Assembly: GCA_017942005.1 (NCBI GenBank)
Contig: JAGAVJ010000014.1
Location: 1 to 64,000, forward strand
Reading direction: 5' to 3'
Origin: Clostridia bacterium
Lineage (GTDB): Bacteria; Bacillota; Clostridia; Oscillospirales; CAG-272
Length of the DNA stretch: 64,000 nt
The notes below the pieces were generated by a model that was not told the DNA's origin, did not search any database, and saw nothing but the letters and a program-made list of their open reading frames with translations. Shown here piece by piece: positions 48,891 through 57,025 of this stretch. Every line of letters begins with the position of its first letter. Positions within the stretch are counted from its first letter, which is position 1. The position numbers were made by a program, and so were the translations under genes.

Positions 48891-50132
48891 TTATTTTGTT
48901 TTTATGCCCTTGTAAATGGCAAGCAGCTTTTCACCGTACAAGGACAGGTCGTCAAACTGTGCTGCTTTACATGCTTTATGGTACGTGTCGGGAATACCGC
49001 TGTCCCAAAGCTGTCGGATGCGTGCCTGCAGTGCCGCCGCATTTCCGGCTTCAAACAGCCATCCCGTTTTGCCTTCCTCAATCAATTCCGGAAGACCGCC
49101 GCGCATCGCGCCGAGTACCGGAACCCCTGCCATGATGCTCTCCATCACGGAAAACGGGCAGTTCTCGTTGCATTCCGACGGACAGATGGTAAAAGCGGCG
49201 CCCGCAATGACACGCCTAAGCGCTTCTCCATCGAGAAATCCAACATTTCTGACATTCGGAATGCCGGATAGCAGCGGCGCAAGCGGTCCGTCTCCTGCAA
49301 ACACAAACGGAATGTCTTTGCAGGATGTGCATACTCTGATCAAGGTACGGATTCCCTTTTCCTCTGCATACCGCCCAAAATACAGCACATAGGACGACGG
49401 CAGGGGTTCCCCCTGTATTTGTATGGAGTTGGACACAGGCGGCTGTCTGCGCTCCACAAAATTACGCAGAACGACGGTCCGCCCACGAAGGAGCGGATCT
49501 GTATCCAGTATCCGCTTCATAAACGCGGACGGACAGAGAATGGCGTCAAACACACGGTAGATGTTCCGGCGCTTCCAGTAACGGGCTTCATAGGTTCCCA
49601 GTGCACTGCGCAGCACCGAGCCATGAATACATCGGTTTTTGATACAGTTTCCGTAATGTCCGCCAAGGCATGCCTCACAGACAGTGTGCTGTTCCGCGTT
49701 GTACAAAAGATGACCCGGACACACAAGCTGGCTGTCATGCGCCGTGTACAGAATGCGCATCTGGCTGTTTTTTTCGGTTCGATACGCTTCTGCCGCTTCC
49801 AAAATCGATGGCGTCAGCTGATAGTTGAAGTTATTTACATGCACAACATCCGGTGAAAATGCATGGAGCAGGGTGCGCATTTTCTGGTTTGCTTCTTTTG
49901 AACGGATGATTTTAAAAGGATAGGAAAGCTTCTCTGTCATGCTGCTGCCGTCATGAAAATCCATCGGTGCGGTTTCGATATTCCATGCATTTCCGACCGT
50001 GTTTTTCGGATGCGACATGCCAAAATACTGCACCTCGTGTCCGCGTTCGGTCAGATGTGCACCAAGCTTTATCAGATAGGTCTCCGCACCGCCGCGCGGA
50101 TAGAGAAACTTATTGACCAAAAGAATTTTCAT
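48891..50132 (-). CDS. Glycosyltransferase family 4 (first)
   Basis: This 413-residue protein has a GT-B fold. It shows MKILLVNKFLYPRGGAETYLIKLGAHL at the N-terminus, a nucleotide-sugar-binding LYFGRYAEEKGIRTLIRVC (~246) and the C-terminal EX7E-like region CPSECNENCPFSVMESIMAGVPVLG (~315). A Cys-rich insert (CPGHLLYNAEQHTVCEACLGGHYGNCIKNRC, ~136-166) is common in this subfamily. I start at ATG 50132 rather than the in-frame GTG at 50150, because the latter lies within the hairpin that separates the ribosome binding site (GAGGAG) from the ATG. Confidence 0.9.
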   Translation of the reverse strand: MKILLVNKFLYPRGGAETYLIKLGAHLTERGHEVQYFGMSHPKNTVGNAWNIETAPMDFHDGSSMTEKLSYPFKIIRSKEANQKMRTLLHAFSPDVVHVNNFNYQLTPSILEAAEAYRTEKNSQMRILYTAHDSQLVCPGHLLYNAEQHTVCEACLGGHYGNCIKNRCIHGSVLRSALGTYEARYWKRRNIYRVFDAILCPSAFMKRILDTDPLLRGRTVVLRNFVERRQPPVSNSIQIQGEPLPSSYVLYFGRYAEEKGIRTLIRVCTSCKDIPFVFAGDGPLAPLLSGIPNVRNVGFLDGEALRRVIAGAAFTICPSECNENCPFSVMESIMAGVPVLGAMRGGLPELIEEGKTGWLFEAGNAAALQARIRQLWDSGIPDTYHKACKAAQFDDLSLYGEKLLAIYKGIKTK

Positions 50133-50171
50133 AATGACCATAACTTTCACGAAAGTGAAAGTTATCTCCTC
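50130..50171 (-). promoter_or_regulatory. Hairpin between Shine-Dalgarno and start codon (copy B)
   Basis: On the minus strand GAGGAG (50166-50171) is directly followed by an 11-bp perfect stem (50140-50165) with loop TTTC, then GGTCATT and the ATG at 50132. Folded, spacing is 7 nt, ideal for initiation; unfolded it is about 33 nt. Confidence 0.6.
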
Positions 50172-50175
50172 TCAT

Positions 50176-50232
50176 TGTGGAGTTGTGACGTAGTCACAAA
50201 ACACTGTCTGAAAATTTATTTTTCAGACTTCC
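50176..50232. repeat. 57-bp dispersed two-hairpin repeat, copy 2
   Basis: Same layout as 28971-29027: TGTGGAG, stem TTGTGAC/GTCACAA, stem GTCTGAAAA/TTTTCAGAC and terminal CTTCC. It fills the space between the two GT4 genes. Confidence 0.75.
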
Positions 50233-50234
50233 GC

Positions 50235-51401
50235 CTACTCTGCTTTTTCTTTTGCATGGCGTACAGCTGTGCTTTCGTCTGGAATCCCGCGGTACAGCTC
50301 CAGTGTTTTTTCTGCCACTGTATCCCAGTTATGACGTCCAAAGGAATGCGCTTGTGTCCGTTCTCTGCTTTCTGCAACCTTCTCCGGTACATCACACAAG
50401 CTTTGCAGACACCGCCGCAGCGCCGCACTGTCCCCGCGCGGAAACGTATAGCCGCAGTCGGAGATGACCTCCGTGCATTCCGGGATATCGGAGCATACAC
50501 AAGAACAGCCGTAGCGCATGGCGTCAAGCAAGCTGAGCGACATTCCCTCGATTTCCGAAGGCATACAATAAAGATAACAGTTTGTATACAATTCCTGCAA
50601 GACAGCATCCTTTACAAATCCTACAAACTGTACACGGTCGTCTTCCGCCGCCATTTCCCGCATTCGTCTTGCATAGTCTTCCGTATCAGACGCTTCTCCG
50701 GCGATAATCAGTCGTTTGTCGGTCTTCACGCCGCGAAACGCTTCCAAAAGAACGGAGAGTCCCTTTTCCGGCACAATACGTCCCAGATACAGAAGGTAAC
50801 TGTCTTTTTGCAGCTTCCACTGCGAAAAAATCAAATCGGGTGCGCGCAGCTGTGCATCTTCCACGCCGTTTGGCAGATAGACAGTCTTTCGGTGATAGGT
50901 GTCAAGAAAATATTCCTGTGCCGCATGGCTGAGTACAATCAGTTCATCGGCGTGCGCCGCAGCAATTTTTTCTCCCATACGCAAATACCACGATGCAAAC
51001 CGTCCCCATTTGCTGCGCTGCCAGTCAAGCCCGTGAATCGTCACAACCGTGCGAATGCCGAAAAGGTGCGGCAGAAAAGCCATGGCAGCGGGCCCCTCCG
51101 CATGATAATGAATACAGTCATAATGGCAGAACAGCGCATGCAGCGTTGCAAATAACGATCCTGTAAACGCAGAAATGCCGCGCCGCTGAATCACCGGAAC
51201 AACTCGAATGTGAATTCCCTTGTACTGATACGTGCCGTGTGCCGTCTTCTGCACCGCTGCACATCCCGTTTTCATGCCGCGGTTGTAGACGGTCACATCG
51301 TGTCCGAGGGAGGCCATACGCACAGAAAGCGCTTCTACTGCCACTTCCACACCGCCCTCGCGGGATGGAACCTGCTTTTGTCCGATCATCGCTATTTTCA
51401 A
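50235..51401 (-). CDS. Glycosyltransferase family 4 (second)
   Basis: This 388-residue GT-B enzyme begins MKIAMIGQKQVPSREGGVEV (1-20), with SYLLYLGRIVPEKGLSVLLEAF (~193) and the C-terminal catalytic region CMPSEIEGMSLSLLDAMRYGCSCV (~275). It would add a sugar to the undecaprenyl-linked intermediate. The start is a TTG at 51401, supported by GGAGG 7 nt upstream. Confidence 0.9.
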   Translation of the reverse strand: MKIAMIGQKQVPSREGGVEVAVEALSVRMASLGHDVTVYNRGMKTGCAAVQKTAHGTYQYKGIHIRVVPVIQRRGISAFTGSLFATLHALFCHYDCIHYHAEGPAAMAFLPHLFGIRTVVTIHGLDWQRSKWGRFASWYLRMGEKIAAAHADELIVLSHAAQEYFLDTYHRKTVYLPNGVEDAQLRAPDLIFSQWKLQKDSYLLYLGRIVPEKGLSVLLEAFRGVKTDKRLIIAGEASDTEDYARRMREMAAEDDRVQFVGFVKDAVLQELYTNCYLYCMPSEIEGMSLSLLDAMRYGCSCVCSDIPECTEVISDCGYTFPRGDSAALRRCLQSLCDVPEKVAESRERTQAHSFGRHNWDTVAEKTLELYRGIPDESTAVRHAKEKAE

Positions 51402-51490
51402 GACCGTTCCTCCTTTCCGGCATAAGGAAACGCATCTATCCTAAAAAGATGGTTCTTTCTGAAATGCCGCCAAACGCTTCGTTTGTCTTT

Positions 51491-52471
51491 TTATTTTTGC
51501 GTGTTCTTCTCACGCTTCGAGTTCCAATAGCGGATACCCTCTTTGATGCAGGTAACAGGGGATGAACACACTGTCACAACGGCATACCCTGCGGCACGCA
51601 GGGGTCTGCGGCTGCGCATGCTGGCAAACGCAAGCACGGCATAATGACGGAAGCGGACATAGCTGCGTTCTGCATGGGTCAACATATAAAAATAGTTGTG
51701 TTTCAGTGCATAAAGATTGTTTTCGCCCCTGATTTTGCCGTCTCCAAGCGAAATACGTGCACCGCGGTGCAGATACTGCACCACATAGTCCCCCTCCATA
51801 TAGCCAAGCTTCATGCCGCTTTCAATGCAGCGCAGCATCAGAATGAAGTCCTGACCGGACGGTACCTCGCCGAATCCTTCTGTCAAAAGCAGCTTGTCCC
51901 GCCGGAACATATAAATGGCAGTCGGCGCAATGGAGTGCAGAATGTGCGCCCGAAGCAGCCCTTCCTTTGAGTAATCGTCTGTGTAGTGCATTGACCGCAG
52001 TTCCACAAGTTTTTCGTTTTCGTCTACCCAGCGCACATCCTGAAAGCAGCCCTCCAATCCGTGTTCCAGCATATAGAGAAGCTGCTTTTCAATTTTATCC
52101 GGCAGAAAACGGTCGTCGTCATCAAGGAAAGCCACGTAGTCGCCCGCACAAAGCTTCAGCGCCATGTTCCGCGCCGCACCGCCGCCGCATCCGCCCGGTG
52201 TTTTCAAATATTTGAGGTTTGGACGTGAAAGATAGGGCGCCAGCACCGCCCTCGTCTGCGTTTCGTTGTCTGTATCCGGCAGGTTGTCATCCGCAACCAC
52301 AATCTCGATGTTCTGCCATGTCTGTGCAAAAATAGAATCAAGCGCACGCGGCAGAAGTGCAGCTCTGCCATAGGTAGGCACCACAACACTGACCAGAGGG
52401 CAGTTCTCCATCATAGCACCGTTCGGCATTGGCTGTTCCGGCATATCGGAGCATACAGTCGTCATCGCCAC
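51491..52471 (-). CDS. Glycosyltransferase family 2
   Basis: The 326-residue protein has a GT-A fold: PLVSVVVPTYGRAALLPRALDSIFAQTW (~25-52), a DXD-type FLDDDDRFLPDKIE (~115) and a helical C-terminus. Its ~60 C-terminal residues are basic and may contact the membrane. The start is either the GTG at 52471 or the ATG at 52465; the latter has AAAGGA at a more usual distance. It is the second gene of the operon. Confidence 0.88.
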   Translation of the reverse strand: MAMTTVCSDMPEQPMPNGAMMENCPLVSVVVPTYGRAALLPRALDSIFAQTWQNIEIVVADDNLPDTDNETQTRAVLAPYLSRPNLKYLKTPGGCGGGAARNMALKLCAGDYVAFLDDDDRFLPDKIEKQLLYMLEHGLEGCFQDVRWVDENEKLVELRSMHYTDDYSKEGLLRAHILHSIAPTAIYMFRRDKLLLTEGFGEVPSGQDFILMLRCIESGMKLGYMEGDYVVQYLHRGARISLGDGKIRGENNLYALKHNYFYMLTHAERSYVRFRHYAVLAFASMRSRRPLRAAGYAVVTVCSSPVTCIKEGIRYWNSKREKNTQK

Positions 52472-52505
52472 ATCATCCTTTCATAAACCACATGAAAACT
52501 CGCCT

Positions 52506-53219
52506 TTAAGTTCCCTGTCCGGTCAGCATCACCTTGACCGTGCGGAAAATCAGCTTGATATCCAATAAAAGGTTGCGCTCTCTAATATATTTAAGATCCA
52601 TGTCAACCCACTGTTCAAATTCAACTGCGTCACGGTTATCACAGGTCTGCCAAAAACAAGTCAGCCCAGGGACTGCCAAAAGCCGCAGACGGTGATATTC
52701 CGAATACTGCGCAACCTCCCCCGGGAGAGCGGGACGCGGCCCGACGACAGACATTGTGCCAAGCAGTACATTCAGAAACTGCGGCAGTTCGTCCAGGCTT
52801 GTCCTGCGCAGAAACCGTCCGATTCGCGTGATTCTCGGGTCATCCTTCATTTTGAATACAGGACCGCTTTTTTCGTTTTTGTCTTCTAAGGCACACAGCA
52901 TTGCATCTGCGTTGACGACCATGCTGCGAAATTTATAAAAGCGGAATTCTTTTCCGTTCTGTCCGACGCGGGTCTGTACATAAATCGGACTGCCGTGTGG
53001 GTCATCGATGAAAACGAGCAGCGCAATCAGCAATAAAATCGGTCCCAGACCGAGAAGCACCGCCGCGCTGAATACAATGTCAAACAGACGCTTTGCAAAA
53101 AGATAACCGCGCCTCTCTCCATGCGGGTCGGAAAGGCGTTCCAGCTCTGCCTTCAGTTTGGCAAATTCCGCGTCGTCACCCGGTCTTTGATTTTGATTCT
53201 GATGTATGATAATTGGCAT
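52506..53219 (-). CDS. Undecaprenyl-phosphate sugar-phosphate transferase (priming enzyme)
   Basis: The 237-residue protein is a bacterial sugar transferase. It has one membrane-entering helix (KRLFDIVFSAAVLLGLGPILLLIALLVFIDD, ~39-69) followed by the catalytic domain GSPIYVQTRVGQNGKEFRFYKFRSM (~73), RFLRRTSLDELPQFLNVLLGTMSVVGPRPALP (~130-161) and GLTCFWQ. It starts repeat-unit synthesis by placing sugar-1-phosphate on the lipid carrier. I start at ATG 53219; longer in-frame starts (to 53306) would translate the hairpin leader. It is the first gene of the exopolysaccharide operon. Confidence 0.9.
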   Translation of the reverse strand: MPIIIHQNQNQRPGDDAEFAKLKAELERLSDPHGERRGYLFAKRLFDIVFSAAVLLGLGPILLLIALLVFIDDPHGSPIYVQTRVGQNGKEFRFYKFRSMVVNADAMLCALEDKNEKSGPVFKMKDDPRITRIGRFLRRTSLDELPQFLNVLLGTMSVVGPRPALPGEVAQYSEYHRLRLLAVPGLTCFWQTCDNRDAVEFEQWVDMDLKYIRERNLLLDIKLIFRTVKVMLTGQGT

Positions 53220-53262
53220 CTTTATGACCATAACTTTTTCGGCTGTAACGGTTATTTCCTTT
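53220..53262 (-). promoter_or_regulatory. Leader hairpin before the priming enzyme (copy C, weak)
   Basis: On the minus strand AAAAGGAA is followed by ATAAC ... GTTAT (53230-53255) and then GGTCATAAAG and the ATG. The flanks match copies B and E (GTTATGGTCAT), but the stem is only about 5 bp plus weak pairs. Confidence 0.35.
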
Positions 53263-53267
53263 TCTTG

Positions 53268-53295
53268 GTCTGAAAATTCAGTTTCAGATTCAGAC
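53268..53295. repeat. Palindromic repeat of the TCTGAAAAT family (variant)
   Basis: GTCTGAAAATTCAG followed by TTTCAGATTCAGAC, an imperfect version of the second hairpin of the 57-bp repeats. From here to 53810 (most of the 53220-53960 gap) I see no gene and no convincing promoter for the exopolysaccharide operon. Confidence 0.5.
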
Positions 53296-53816
53296 GTTTT
53301 GTGCATGCATAACCATCACAATCGCAAAAGATGTTTCCTCTCTTTATTGAAACGCTTGCTATCCACTGGAATCGGCATCGGCTTTCCTATACCAAATGAC
53401 GTACAGACAAAGATGTTATCTTTTTGATACAGATTCACATGGTGTTCACTTTTATTTTGTCAGATGAATGATTTATCTTATAAAATATTTATGTGACAAA
53501 TCATCTTACTTTTGGAAAGTTCTGTCACATTCTGTTTTCTGTCAATTTTTGATTCCATTTTTAGGGAAAGAACCTCTGGCAAGTCGTTCCGGAAATTCCC
53601 ATTTTTCGTCCGTTTGGTTTACATTTTTCCACTATTTTCCGGTTTTTGGAGACAAAAACCGCGGCTCTGACAGCCAAAAACATCAATAAAATCGCCAAAC
53701 AAACGCAGGTACTTTTAATTGTATCATCTATTTGACATTTTGTCATCAAATTCACGCCATTTATCATTATGATTCATGTGAATCACATTCCACGCGGAAG
53801 TATCAAGTTCATTCAC

Positions 53817-53845
53817 TTGCTATTCCAAAAATGATATGGTAAAAT
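53817..53845 (+). promoter_or_regulatory. Promoter of the lone adenylating enzyme
   Basis: A -35 TTGCTA (53817-53822), a 17-bp spacer and a -10 TAAAAT (53840-53845). The -10 context (TGGTAAAATAAT) is the same as in the tRNA-Leu promoter. Confidence 0.6.
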
Positions 53846-53880
53846 AATGCAGAAAAATAAATCAGCAAAAGAACCGCATT

Positions 53881-53900
53881 TCTGAAAATACAATTTCAGA
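53881..53900. repeat. Palindrome TCTGAAAATACAATTTCAGA
   Basis: A member of the TCTGAAAAT hairpin family in the leader of the adenylating-enzyme gene. A mate lies directly after its stop (55698-55718). Confidence 0.6.
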
Positions 53901-53905
53901 CGTAG

Positions 53906-53963
53906 AAAGGAACACTTCGCGGGACGATGAATCGCCAATTGCGAGGTTATGGTAATAATTATG
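53906..53963 (+). promoter_or_regulatory. Bulged hairpin between Shine-Dalgarno and start codon (copy E)
   Basis: AAAGGA (53907-53912) is followed by a bulged stem AACACTTCGC (53911-53920) / GCGAGGTT (53941-53948), then ATGGTAATAATT and the ATG at 53961. The flank GTTATGGTAATAATTATG matches copy B (GTTATGGTCATTATG). Confidence 0.4.
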
Positions 53964-55691
53964 ACAAATTCTGCTCTTACAGGAAAACCCAGTATCGATA
54001 AACCATGGACAAAATATTATCCATCAACATTCCTGGATATAAAGGTTCCAGACTGTACCTTATGGGAATATTTAAAAGAAAACTGTCCCGGTGACAATAT
54101 CGCCGCCCTTCACTATTACGGCGTAGATACCTCTTATAAAACCCTGTTTGAAATGGCAGACGCTGCCGCAGCAGGACTGCGTGCTCTCGGATTTGGTGAG
54201 GGTGATCAGATTCCGGTGTTCCTCTGCGCTGTACCTGAATATATTTATCTGCTTCTTGCCGCTGAAAAAATCGGCGCGTCCCTTCTCTGCCGCGACAATA
54301 CGCTGGAGGAAAACGTAGATGCGGTATCCAAGTCCGGAGCAAAGGCAATTCTCGCACATGACTATCTGAGCAAGGAAGCGGCTGACGCATACCTGTCCCG
54401 CACTGCCGTTGAAAAAATTGTATTGATCGATCCCCTGTCCAGCGGTGATCGCGCAGCGCTTCCAGAGCACATTCGTCTCAATCTGGATGCAAATTATTAT
54501 GGGAAGAAAGTCACAGGCGACGCTATTCTTACATGGGACGAATTCCTTACCCAGGGAAAAGCATATAAAGGTACCATTGAAGCAGTACCGGACATCAACC
54601 GTCCTCTGCTTCGTGCATATACCAGCGGTTCTACCGGTCCATCCAAGCAGGTCATTCATTCTGCCCATACCATCATCGGCATCCTTGCACAATTGAACAA
54701 CTACGCAATCGGAGATGGATTCCGCCCCGTATGGCTTGTCACCTGTCTGCCGCCGGCACTCATCGCCGTTGTTGTTGCAATGCTTCTTCTGCCGCTGACT
54801 TCCAATAAATATCTGGTGCTTGATCCATATTGTGCACCCGAAGACGTCGACTTGGAAATGATGCGTTACCGTCCCAACTGCTGGCCAATGATTCCGTTAT
54901 TCTATGAAATCATTATGCGCAGTAAGCGTATCCCAGAAGATTATGATATGTCGCATCTGTTTGCCGCCGGCATCGGCTGTGAATCCTTCAATAACAGTCA
55001 GATGCGCCGTGCACGGGCATTCTTTAAAGAACACAATTGTCAGTATATGCCCACAGTTGGTTACGGATGCAGCGAAGCGGGTTCCTCTATGACCATGCCA
55101 GTGGCGGAATTCGTTGCCGGCAACGGCAATATCGGTATTCCAATGCCATTAACCGACATGGGTATCTTCAAGCCTGGTACACATGAAGAACTTGGTTATG
55201 ATGAAGTCGGCGAAATCTGCGTTTCCAGCCCTGGCATCATGCTCGGATATGATGACTTAAAATCCACCGCAAAAGTTCTGCAGCTGCATGATGATGGAAA
55301 GATCTGGCTGCACACGGGAGACATTGGTTTTGTCAAGGAAGACGGCTTTTTCTACACAATGACCCGCGGAGAATCTCCCAGATTCGGCGGCGGTGATCTT
55401 ATGGTGCAGCCAATGGAAAATAAGATTGCCGATGCAGATGTTCCCGGAATCAAGGACGAGTTTGTCGTGGTTGCACCCGATCCCAATCATAAAGGCTATT
55501 TCCTGCCATATGTTTATGTCGTGCTGCACAAAGGTTATACCCTCGACGACGTGCGCGAAGGTATTGTGAACAGTCTTGCCCCTTATGAACATCCTGTACA
55601 GATTTTTGAAGTGCCGGAGCGTCCGTTCTTCCACTTTAAGACCAACCGTATCGGATTAATTGAGGAATTGCGTAAAGCAGTCGATCTTTGA
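53961..55691 (+). CDS. Stand-alone AMP-binding (acyl-CoA synthetase-like) enzyme
   Basis: This 576-residue ANL-superfamily protein has the P-loop AYTSGSTGPSKQVIHS (~219-234), the A5 region VGYGCSEAGSS (~369) and A7 WLHTGDIGF (~450). The A8 hinge is unusual: RGESPRFGGGDLMVQP replaces GRxxDxIKxxGxxVxP. The C-terminal segment FFHFKTNRIG takes the place of the PKTxxGKxxR lysine motif. It probably activates a carboxylic acid; the partner is unknown, since no ACP or thiolase is adjacent on its strand. I start at 53961 (MTNSALTGK). It is the only plus-strand gene within the envelope region. Confidence 0.8.
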   Translation: MTNSALTGKPSIDKPWTKYYPSTFLDIKVPDCTLWEYLKENCPGDNIAALHYYGVDTSYKTLFEMADAAAAGLRALGFGEGDQIPVFLCAVPEYIYLLLAAEKIGASLLCRDNTLEENVDAVSKSGAKAILAHDYLSKEAADAYLSRTAVEKIVLIDPLSSGDRAALPEHIRLNLDANYYGKKVTGDAILTWDEFLTQGKAYKGTIEAVPDINRPLLRAYTSGSTGPSKQVIHSAHTIIGILAQLNNYAIGDGFRPVWLVTCLPPALIAVVVAMLLLPLTSNKYLVLDPYCAPEDVDLEMMRYRPNCWPMIPLFYEIIMRSKRIPEDYDMSHLFAAGIGCESFNNSQMRRARAFFKEHNCQYMPTVGYGCSEAGSSMTMPVAEFVAGNGNIGIPMPLTDMGIFKPGTHEELGYDEVGEICVSSPGIMLGYDDLKSTAKVLQLHDDGKIWLHTGDIGFVKEDGFFYTMTRGESPRFGGGDLMVQPMENKIADADVPGIKDEFVVVAPDPNHKGYFLPYVYVVLHKGYTLDDVREGIVNSLAPYEHPVQIFEVPERPFFHFKTNRIGLIEELRKAVDL

Positions 55692-55697
55692 TGCGTA

Positions 55698-55718
55698 TCT
55701 GAAAATTGTATTTTCAGA
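55698..55718. repeat. Palindrome TCTGAAAATtgtATTTTCAGA
   Basis: A 9-bp perfect stem with loop TGT, 7 bases after the adenylating-enzyme stop. It pairs in type with 53881-53900, so the gene is framed by two copies of the same palindrome family. Confidence 0.65.
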
Positions 55719-55769
55719 CGAACGCCCCCGATTTTTCTCCAACTTATCATTTTTCGTACATAACATTAA

Positions 55770-55802
55770 GAGCTGCTGCAAGTTTTCAACTTGCAGCAGC
55801 TC
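55770..55802 (+). terminator. Hairpin after the adenylating-enzyme gene
   Basis: A 15-bp perfect stem GAGCTGCTGCAAGTT / AACTTGCAGCAGCTC, related to the terminator at 33612. The A/T stretch after it is not a clean T-run, so it acts with or before the next hairpin. Confidence 0.55.
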
Positions 55803-55807
55803 CCTAT

Positions 55808-55863
55808 AAAAAAACGCCGAAACGTTCCTTCTCCAAAGAGAGAAGCAAATGTCCCGGCGTTTT
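55808..55863 (-). terminator. Terminator between converging genes
   Basis: A long imperfect stem (ACGCCGaAACGTTcCTTCTC / AGAAGCAAATGTCCCGGCGT) has a T-run on each side. It serves the minus-strand GT2 gene (stop at 55871) and probably also the plus-strand adenylating enzyme. Confidence 0.75.
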
Positions 55864-55870
55864 CTTTTTT

Positions 55871-56818
55871 TTATTTGATCATTTTTGCGTTATCAATATT
55901 GCTTTCTGCTGCAATATAATGCGGTCTTTGTTTTGTCTCCATATAAATCTTTGCGATATACTGTCCGATGATGCCGAGGCAGAACAGCTGCAATCCGCCG
56001 ATGAAGATAATCACACAGACGGTAGACGCCCAGCCTGCGACCGGATCTCCCATGATCAGGCGGCGGAAGACGATGACAAGCAGCATGATAAAGGAAAATC
56101 CTGTCATACCTAGTCCGAACCATGACGCAATACTGAGCGGCGCCTGCGAAAAGTTGATGATGCCGTCCAGAGCATAGGCAAACAGCTTCCAGAAGCTCCA
56201 CTTGGTATTCCCCGCGACCCGCTCCACATTTTCATAGGAAAGCCAATAGGTACGAAACCCGATCCAGCCGAAAATACCCTTTGAAAAACGGTTGCGCTCA
56301 CACATGCTGACAATCGCATCCACCATTTCCCGTTTCATCAAACGGAAATCCCGTGCGCCGTCCATGATATCCGTATCCGAAATCCGATTGATGATCTGAT
56401 AAAACTTCCGTGCAAAAAAGCTCCGCAGCGGCGGTTCACCTTTGCGGCTGACCCGTCTCGTCGCTACGCTGTCGTATGGCTGGGTTTCCAGGATTTCAAG
56501 CATCTTCGGCAACAGAGATGGCGGATCCTGCAAATCTGCATCCATGACCACCGCATAATCTCCGCTGACGTTGCAGAAGCCTGCAAACATTGCCGCTTCT
56601 TTTCCAAAATTCCGCGAAAAGGCGATATATTTGACATGCGCATCCTTTTGGCTGAACTCCCGTATCACGGAAAGTGTTCCATCCCTTGATCCGTCATCGA
56701 TGAAAAGATACTCATAGTCATAATCAAGCGCAGACATCACCCGCTCTGCTTCTTTATAAAAAATTGGCAGAGCCTCCTCCTCATTATAACACGGTATAAT
56801 TAAAGAAATTTTTTTCAT
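55871..56818 (-). CDS. Polyisoprenyl-phosphate glycosyltransferase (GtrB/DPM1-like GT2)
   Basis: This 315-residue protein has a GT-A domain KKISLIIPCYNEEEALPIFYKE (2-23), YLFIDDGSRDGT (~38), YVVMDADLQDPP-type DAVVMDADLQDPPS (~92) and two C-terminal transmembrane helices (WFGLGMTGFSFIMLLVIVF ~235; STVCVIIFIGGLQLFCLGIIGQYIAKIY ~265). It loads a sugar onto a polyprenyl phosphate for use by an extracytoplasmic GT-C enzyme, and the adjacent GT39-like gene is the natural partner. I start at ATG 56818, after the hairpin of copy D; the longer frame to 56926 reads through palindromic repeats. Confidence 0.9.
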   Translation of the reverse strand: MKKISLIIPCYNEEEALPIFYKEAERVMSALDYDYEYLFIDDGSRDGTLSVIREFSQKDAHVKYIAFSRNFGKEAAMFAGFCNVSGDYAVVMDADLQDPPSLLPKMLEILETQPYDSVATRRVSRKGEPPLRSFFARKFYQIINRISDTDIMDGARDFRLMKREMVDAIVSMCERNRFSKGIFGWIGFRTYWLSYENVERVAGNTKWSFWKLFAYALDGIINFSQAPLSIASWFGLGMTGFSFIMLLVIVFRRLIMGDPVAGWASTVCVIIFIGGLQLFCLGIIGQYIAKIYMETKQRPHYIAAESNIDNAKMIK

Positions 56819-56855
56819 AATGATGATCACTTTTGCAAAAGTGATTTCCCTTCCT
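56818..56855 (-). promoter_or_regulatory. Hairpin between Shine-Dalgarno and start codon (copy D)
   Basis: On the minus strand GGAAGGGAA (56847-56855) is followed by a perfect 20-nt palindrome ATCACTTTTGCAAAAGTGAT (56826-56845), then CATCATT and the ATG. Compared with copies A and B, an A-T pair in the stem is replaced by C-G on both sides. Confidence 0.6.
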
Positions 56856-56885
56856 CGTCTAATCGGGGCGTTGCCCCAAACCCCA

Positions 56886-56938
56886 TTTAGGGCGCTTTTT
56901 GAAAAAAGCACCCTAAAAACCCGCAAAAACTTTTTTAA
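56886..56938. repeat. Dispersed palindromic element with C/T tail
   Basis: Stem TTTAGGGCGCTTTTT / AAAAAGCACCCTAAA followed by ACCCGCAAAAACTTTTTT, almost identical to 24263-24315. It lies between the GT39-like gene (stop 57026) and the GT2 gene. Confidence 0.6.
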
Positions 56939-57025
56939 TGCTGTGGATTACAGTACGTATTTCCAAAGAAGCCGCTGCAAAAACAGCAGTGCTTGACAGT
57001 ATAAGCAGAATGCCCAACATTGTTT

